Source: an uncultured Pelagibacteraceae bacterium
Lineage (GTDB): Bacteria; Pseudomonadota; Alphaproteobacteria; Pelagibacterales; Pelagibacteraceae
Length of the DNA: 64,000 nucleotides
Reading direction: 5' to 3'
NCBI GenBank assembly: GCA_902563075.1
Contig: CACEWC010000001.1
Location: forward strand, 62,001-126,000
Under the pieces are notes generated by a model that worked only from the letters and a program-made list of their open reading frames with translations, had not been told where the DNA came from and did no database searches. Below are positions 59,514-64,000 of the stretch, piece by piece; position 1 is the first letter of the stretch; every line of letters begins with the position of its first letter. A program made the translations under genes and the position numbers.

Positions 59514-61292
59514 ATGTTTGAATTTTTGAAAAAAAATATTTTCATAATTATTCTATCTAGTATCACACTATTTTTAGGATTTTTAACTTTTTTAACATTT
59601 ATAGATAGAAGTTTTATTGAATTAAACCAAAATAATTTACAATATTTATTAATTGTAAATATTTTATTACTTTTATCATTATTTGTATTCATTTTTTTGG
59701 AGGTAAAAAAATCAATTCGAAATGATATTGACAAAGATGGTTTAAAATCAAATAAAAAATATATTACTTATTTTTCACTCTTCACTTTAATCCCCTCAAT
59801 ATTGATTTCAATTTTTTCACTTTTTTTATTTTCTTTTGCTCTTGAAAAATATTTTGACAAAAAAGTCACAACAGTTGTAAATAATTCTTATGAACTTGCA
59901 AAAAGTTATGTAGAAGAAGTAAGAAATAAAATTGAGTCTGATATTATATTAATTGCTTTTGACACCAACAAAAGCTCAAAATTTTTGAATGACAACAATA
60001 AAGAATATGTAAGATTTTTAAAAACTCAAAAATTGATAAGGGACATAGACGAAATACATATTATTGATCAAAATAAAAAATTATTATTCACCAACTTAAA
60101 TGATCGTACAAAATACATTCCTCCAATAGATAAAACACTTAAACTTGTATTAGATGATGATAGACCACTTAAAATAATTAATGCTCCTGAAAATATCTCC
60201 GCCGCAATAATGAGACTCCAAGCTTTTGAAAATAGGTTTTTATATGTTGTAAAATATCTTGATAAAGACATATCAAAATATTTAAATGAATCTCAAGAGG
60301 CAATAAATTTTTATTATACAGTTGAAGAAAGAAGCACAGGCATAAAAATTTCTTTTGCAATAATATATATTATTATTGTCACTCTTTTACTATTTATATC
60401 TATTACTATTGCTATTAGATTTTCTTCAAGATTTTTTAGGTCTATAAATAATCTAATTTATGCATCTACAGCGATAGGAGAAGGTGATTTAACTACAAAA
60501 GTTCCTGAAATAAAAACAGACAAAGATTTAGAAATTTTAAATAAAAATTTTAATTCAATGATTGTTAGACTAAAAAATCAGCAGGATAAATTAATTATTA
60601 ATGAGAGATATGAAGCTTGGGGTAATCTTGCTAGAAAATTAGCTCATGAAATTAAAAACCCTCTTACCCCAATTCAACTATCAATTGATAGAATTAAAGA
60701 AAAATATATTCAACAAGTTGATGAAAATGAGAAAGATAATTTCGAGGAAAATTTAAAAATTATAAATAATCAAATTAAACAAATTGGTAATTTGGTAAAT
60801 GAATTTTCTGATTTTGCCAGAATGCCAAAACCAATTTTAAAAAATAATGATTTAATGAAAATAATTAATGAAAATATTAAATTATTATCAGAAATAGACC
60901 CTACAATAAAAATTGATTTTATAAATAATAAATCTTCAATTTTATTAGAATGCGATAAGGAACAAATAAGTAGAGCGGTATTTAATTTAATCAAAAACTC
61001 TATTGAAAGTATTCAACAAAAAGCTGAAAATATAAGTAATTTCGATAAAATTATTACTATTGAAATTTTTGAGAGAAATAACCAAATTTATATTATAATT
61101 ATCGATAGTGGGTTAGGCTTTGAAAATATAAAAAATAACATTAAAGATATTTTAAACCCTTACTTTACGACAAAAAAAAATGGTACAGGATTAGGTCTTT
61201 CGATAGTAAATAAAATTATTAATGATCATAATGGTGAAATAAATTTTGTCTCAATTCCAAATGGAGCAAAAATAGAAATTAGATTTAATTAA
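59514..61292 (+). CDS. ntrY: NtrY-type sensor histidine kinase lacking a PAS domain
   Basis: The 592-residue kinase has N-terminal membrane helices (about 8-30, 42-63, 83-105), an extracytoplasmic region, and another helix near 282-304. A HAMP domain follows (STAIGEGDLTTKVPEI), then directly the H-box (ARKLAHEIKNPLTPIQLS), N-box (FNLIKNSIESI) and ATP-binding DSGLGF and FTTKKNGTGLGLSIV. NtrY proteins of relatives carry a PAS domain between HAMP and H-box; here the two are contiguous. It partners NtrX, encoded next with no gap. NtrYX is one of few two-component systems kept by SAR11. Confidence 0.92.
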   Translation: MFEFLKKNIFIIILSSITLFLGFLTFLTFIDRSFIELNQNNLQYLLIVNILLLLSLFVFIFLEVKKSIRNDIDKDGLKSNKKYITYFSLFTLIPSILISIFSLFLFSFALEKYFDKKVTTVVNNSYELAKSYVEEVRNKIESDIILIAFDTNKSSKFLNDNNKEYVRFLKTQKLIRDIDEIHIIDQNKKLLFTNLNDRTKYIPPIDKTLKLVLDDDRPLKIINAPENISAAIMRLQAFENRFLYVVKYLDKDISKYLNESQEAINFYYTVEERSTGIKISFAIIYIIIVTLLLFISITIAIRFSSRFFRSINNLIYASTAIGEGDLTTKVPEIKTDKDLEILNKNFNSMIVRLKNQQDKLIINERYEAWGNLARKLAHEIKNPLTPIQLSIDRIKEKYIQQVDENEKDNFEENLKIINNQIKQIGNLVNEFSDFARMPKPILKNNDLMKIINENIKLLSEIDPTIKIDFINNKSSILLECDKEQISRAVFNLIKNSIESIQQKAENISNFDKIITIEIFERNNQIYIIIIDSGLGFENIKNNIKDILNPYFTTKKNGTGLGLSIVNKIINDHNGEINFVSIPNGAKIEIRFN

Positions 61293-62648
61293 ATGAGTAT
61301 AGAAATATTAATTGTTGATGATAATTCAGATATAAGAAATATTCTGAATGATCTGATTACTGATGCAGGTTATCAAACGAGATTAGCAGCAAACTATAAC
61401 CAAGCGTTAAATGAAATTGACAAAAAGATGCCGGATGTTGCAATACTGGATGTTAAATTAGATAAAGGGGATAATGACGGTATTCAACTTTTGACACACA
61501 TAAAATCTAAGAATACAGATGTGCCTGTAATTATGATTTCAGGGCACGCAAATATTGAAATGGCGGTAAATTCATTAAAACATGGAGCATTTGAATTTGT
61601 TGAAAAACCTTTTGATAAAAACAGATTATTAAATTTTATAAGTAGAGCTGTTGAGAATTTAAACTTAAAGACACAAAATAAAGAATACGAAAATAAACTT
61701 TTTTCTTCTTATGAATTGATTGGCGAAAGTAAAAATATTGTTAATATAAAAGATCAAATTGATAAAATTTCTGTTACTGAAAGTAGAATTTTCATTAATG
61801 GCCCCTCAGGTTCTGGTAAAGAGTTGATCGCTCGAAAAATACATAAAAATTCAAAAAGAAAAAATAAACCTTTTGTTATTATTAACGGTGCTTTACTTGA
61901 TAATAATAAATACGATTTAGAGTTATTTGGTGAAGAAAAGAGTGATGGTTCTATATCTTATGGAGCATTAGAAAAAGCAAATAATGGAACACTTCTGGTA
62001 GATCAAGTGTCTGAAATACCTCTGTCAATTCAATCAAAAATTTTGAGGGTTTTAACAGATCAGAAATTTAAAAGAGTAAATGGTAATAATGATATTAATG
62101 TTGATGTTAGGTTAATTTGCTCATCTAGTAAAGATTTAAAACAAGAGATTGAATTAGGAAATTTTAGAGAAGATTTATTTCATAGATTAAATGTATTTGA
62201 AATTAATATTAAACCTTTAAGTGAGAGAATTTCAGATATACCATTACTTATAAAGTATTTTTCAAATGAAATTTCCAAAAATTATAATATCAAAAATTTA
62301 GAAATTGATGAAAATAATAGTTATATTTTAAATCATAATTGGCATGGTAATGTAAGAGAGTTAAGAAATTTAATTGAGAGAATTGCAATATTACAACCTG
62401 ATACACAGGAAAAAATTTCTAACATTATTAAGGAATCTCTAAAATCTGGGGTCATTAATAGTAAATTTAGTGAAAATAGTTTGTCCGTACCTCTAAAAGA
62501 GGCTAGAGAAAAATTTGAAAAAGAGTATTTAAGTCTTCAGTTAAAAAAGTTTAATGGGAATATATCAAAAACAGCTACTTTTGTTGGCATGGAAAGAAGT
62601 GCCCTTCATAGAAAACTTAAGGGTCTAGGAATAAAAGAATTTAACTAA
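61293..62648 (+). CDS. ntrX: NtrX-type response regulator with degenerate AAA+ motifs
   Basis: The 451-residue regulator has an intact receiver domain (Asp9/Asp10, phospho-Asp53 in ILDVKL, Ser83, Lys105). The AAA+ domain has Walker A GPSGSGKE (170-177) and GNFREDLFHRLN, and the C-terminus is a Fis-type helix-turn-helix (GNISKTATFVGMERSALHRKL). The sigma54-contact GAFTGA loop is replaced by KSDGSISYGA (216-225), and the Walker B catalytic Glu is Gln238 (LLVDQVSEI). It is therefore unlikely to activate sigma54; SAR11 is known to lack RpoN. It probably regulates sigma70 promoters directly (inference). Confidence 0.93.
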   Translation: MSIEILIVDDNSDIRNILNDLITDAGYQTRLAANYNQALNEIDKKMPDVAILDVKLDKGDNDGIQLLTHIKSKNTDVPVIMISGHANIEMAVNSLKHGAFEFVEKPFDKNRLLNFISRAVENLNLKTQNKEYENKLFSSYELIGESKNIVNIKDQIDKISVTESRIFINGPSGSGKELIARKIHKNSKRKNKPFVIINGALLDNNKYDLELFGEEKSDGSISYGALEKANNGTLLVDQVSEIPLSIQSKILRVLTDQKFKRVNGNNDINVDVRLICSSSKDLKQEIELGNFREDLFHRLNVFEINIKPLSERISDIPLLIKYFSNEISKNYNIKNLEIDENNSYILNHNWHGNVRELRNLIERIAILQPDTQEKISNIIKESLKSGVINSKFSENSLSVPLKEAREKFEKEYLSLQLKKFNGNISKTATFVGMERSALHRKLKGLGIKEFN

Positions 62649-62649
62649 A

Positions 62650-64000
62650 ATGAATATTATAATTTGTGGTGCTGGAAGGGTAGGTTTCACTATTGCTAAA
62701 CTACTCAGTGAACAGGGTCACTCTATTACGGTAATCGATCAGTCAAGCGAGGACATACAAAAAATTAATGACTCACTTGATGTAAAAGCAATAGTTGGTA
62801 AAGCAACATTTCCATCAATACTTGAGAAAGCTAATGCTGCTGAGACTGATATGATAATAGCAGTTACTAGAAACGACGAAATTAATATGTTAATTTGTCA
62901 GATAGCTTTCTCTATTTTTAATATTCCAAAAAAAATTGCAAGAATAAGATCTCAAGATTATTTAAATCCAAAATTTACGAGAGTTTACAATAAAGAAAAT
63001 TTACCAATTGACGTAATAATTTCACCAGAAATTGAAATTGCTAGATCAATACAAAGAAAATTAGAGGCACCAGGAGCTTTAGATAGTGTACCATTTGCAG
63101 AAAATCAAATTAGGCTTTTAGAAATATTAATTAAGAATAATTGTAAATTGATTGGTTCAAAACTTAATGAATTAACAAATAAATTTCCAAACTTAGATGC
63201 AAATATAATTGCAATCATTAGAGAAGATAAATCTTTTATTCCAAAGAAAACTGATCAAGTGAAAGAAAATGATAAAATTTATGTAATAATAAATTCCTCA
63301 CAAATGGCAGAAACTTTGGAGGCTTTTGGTCATTCAGAAAAAATATCTAAAAAAATTTTGATTATCGGAGGAGGGAATATTGGTTATAACCTTGCCAAAA
63401 ATATTGAAGATACACTAGAAGGTGTTAGAGTAAAAATTGTAGAAAAAGACAAAATTCGTTCTGAGTACCTTGCAAATGAATTAAATAACACAATTGTAAT
63501 AAATGGAAATGGATTAGATGAAGAAGTTTTATCTGAAGCAAATTTAGATGAGGCAGAAACTGTTCTGGCTCTTACCAATGATGATGAAGATAACTTGATG
63601 GTTAGTGTTCTTGTTGAAAAATTTGCTAAAGATCAAAAAGATATTGAAGATAAAAGAACAATGGCTCTTATTAATAAACCTAACTATTCTCTTTTACAGT
63701 CATCTTTAAAAATTGATGATCTAATTGATCCTAGAATGAATACAGTTTCAAGTATTTTAAAACATATTCATAAAGGAACCATTGAAAATGCTTATACAAT
63801 ATCAAATGGTGAGTACGAAGTAATAGAAGCAGAGATAATTGAGTCTTCAGAACTTATAAATAAAGAATTAAAAAATTCAAATTTACCCGAGGAAATAAGA
63901 ATTGGAGCAGTTTTAAGAAATAAGAAAGTTATAATCCCAAAATCTGATTTTGTTTTTAAAAAGGATGATCAAATTGTTTTGATTGTGAAAAAAGATTCAG
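62650..64000 (+). CDS. trkA: Trk potassium uptake protein TrkA (3' end outside window)
   Basis: The frame is open from an ATG 1 bp after ntrX to the window end, giving 450 residues of a protein normally near 458. Two RCK modules are visible: the first NAD-binding loop IICGAGRVGFTIAKLL, and the second ILIIGGGNIGYNLAKNI near residue 237, each followed by an RCK-C domain. TrkA is the cytoplasmic gating subunit of TrkH/TrkG K+ channels. The ntrYX-trkA order is conserved in alphaproteobacteria. The ORF track missed it because it runs off the edge. Confidence 0.95.
   Translation, partial: MNIIICGAGRVGFTIAKLLSEQGHSITVIDQSSEDIQKINDSLDVKAIVGKATFPSILEKANAAETDMIIAVTRNDEINMLICQIAFSIFNIPKKIARIRSQDYLNPKFTRVYNKENLPIDVIISPEIEIARSIQRKLEAPGALDSVPFAENQIRLLEILIKNNCKLIGSKLNELTNKFPNLDANIIAIIREDKSFIPKKTDQVKENDKIYVIINSSQMAETLEAFGHSEKISKKILIIGGGNIGYNLAKNIEDTLEGVRVKIVEKDKIRSEYLANELNNTIVINGNGLDEEVLSEANLDEAETVLALTNDDEDNLMVSVLVEKFAKDQKDIEDKRTMALINKPNYSLLQSSLKIDDLIDPRMNTVSSILKHIHKGTIENAYTISNGEYEVIEAEIIESSELINKELKNSNLPEEIRIGAVLRNKKVIIPKSDFVFKKDDQIVLIVKKDS

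Noticed and set aside
59492-59734. 80-residue minus-strand ORF in front of ispDF
   Set aside because: It lies almost wholly antisense to the ntrY start, is composed of Lys/Asn/Ile from AT-rich DNA, and shows no domain.

Overview
The window looks like core chromosome of a SAR11-clade alphaproteobacterium ('Candidatus Pelagibacter'-like). The reasons are the very AT-rich DNA, almost no intergenic space, many 1-17 bp gene overlaps, the alphaproteobacterial gene order, an ispDF fusion, and a GTTC-N7-GTTC SOS box in front of lexA. I see no prophage, insertion sequence, CRISPR array, rRNA operon or convincing horizontally acquired island. The assignment rests on recognition of gene order and proteins, not on a database search.

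Layout. (1) 1-5459: a hydroxyacid/glyoxylate locus holding the tail of a CaiB/BaiF CoA-transferase, a large FAD/Fe-S 2-hydroxyacid dehydrogenase, an enolase-superfamily (mandelate racemase-type) enzyme and, divergently, a serine-glyoxylate aminotransferase. (2) 5519-29538: one rightward string that starts with a promoter, tRNA-Val(UAC) and tRNA-Asp(GUC), continues with all fourteen complex I genes nuoA-N, then birA-coaX-rnj-DUF1467-proS-lolC-lolD-dnaE. (3) 29547-41345: a leader RNA with a predicted SD-sequestering pseudoknot, then rpsB-tsf-frr-uppS-cdsA-dxr-bamA-skp-fabZ-lpxD-lpxA-lpxI-lpxB (translation, isoprenoid and phospholipid precursors, outer-membrane and lipid A assembly). (4) 41388-43541: a secreted C-type-lectin-domain autotransporter, the only clearly accessory-looking gene. 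(5) 43538-50938, leftward: ppiD-like, trpE-trpG-trpD-trpC, lexA, gltX. (6) 51010-57447, rightward: tpiA-secG-pyrG-kdsA-eno-ftsB-like-lipA-ratA. (7) 57424-59487, leftward: ispDF-pgpA-pncC. (8) 59514-64000, rightward: ntrY-ntrX-trkA (trkA runs off the end).

The genes cover NADH oxidation and energy conservation (Nuo), envelope building (Bam, Skp, Lpx, Kds, Lol, LolD), replication (DnaE), translation (S2, Ts, RRF, ProRS, GluRS), tryptophan and CTP synthesis, lower glycolysis, lipoate synthesis, and the NtrYX two-component system next to potassium uptake. Most of the interest is in what streamlining has removed or altered: an NtrX with degenerate GAFTGA and Walker B motifs, an NtrY with no PAS domain, a PpiD-like foldase with no visible parvulin domain, a minimal BirA, and the absence of genes (pyrH, rseP, moaC/moeA, ntrBC) that usually sit at these positions. 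I did not find an obvious new multi-gene system. The best candidates for follow-up are the rpsB leader pseudoknot with its competing hairpin, and the lectin autotransporter.
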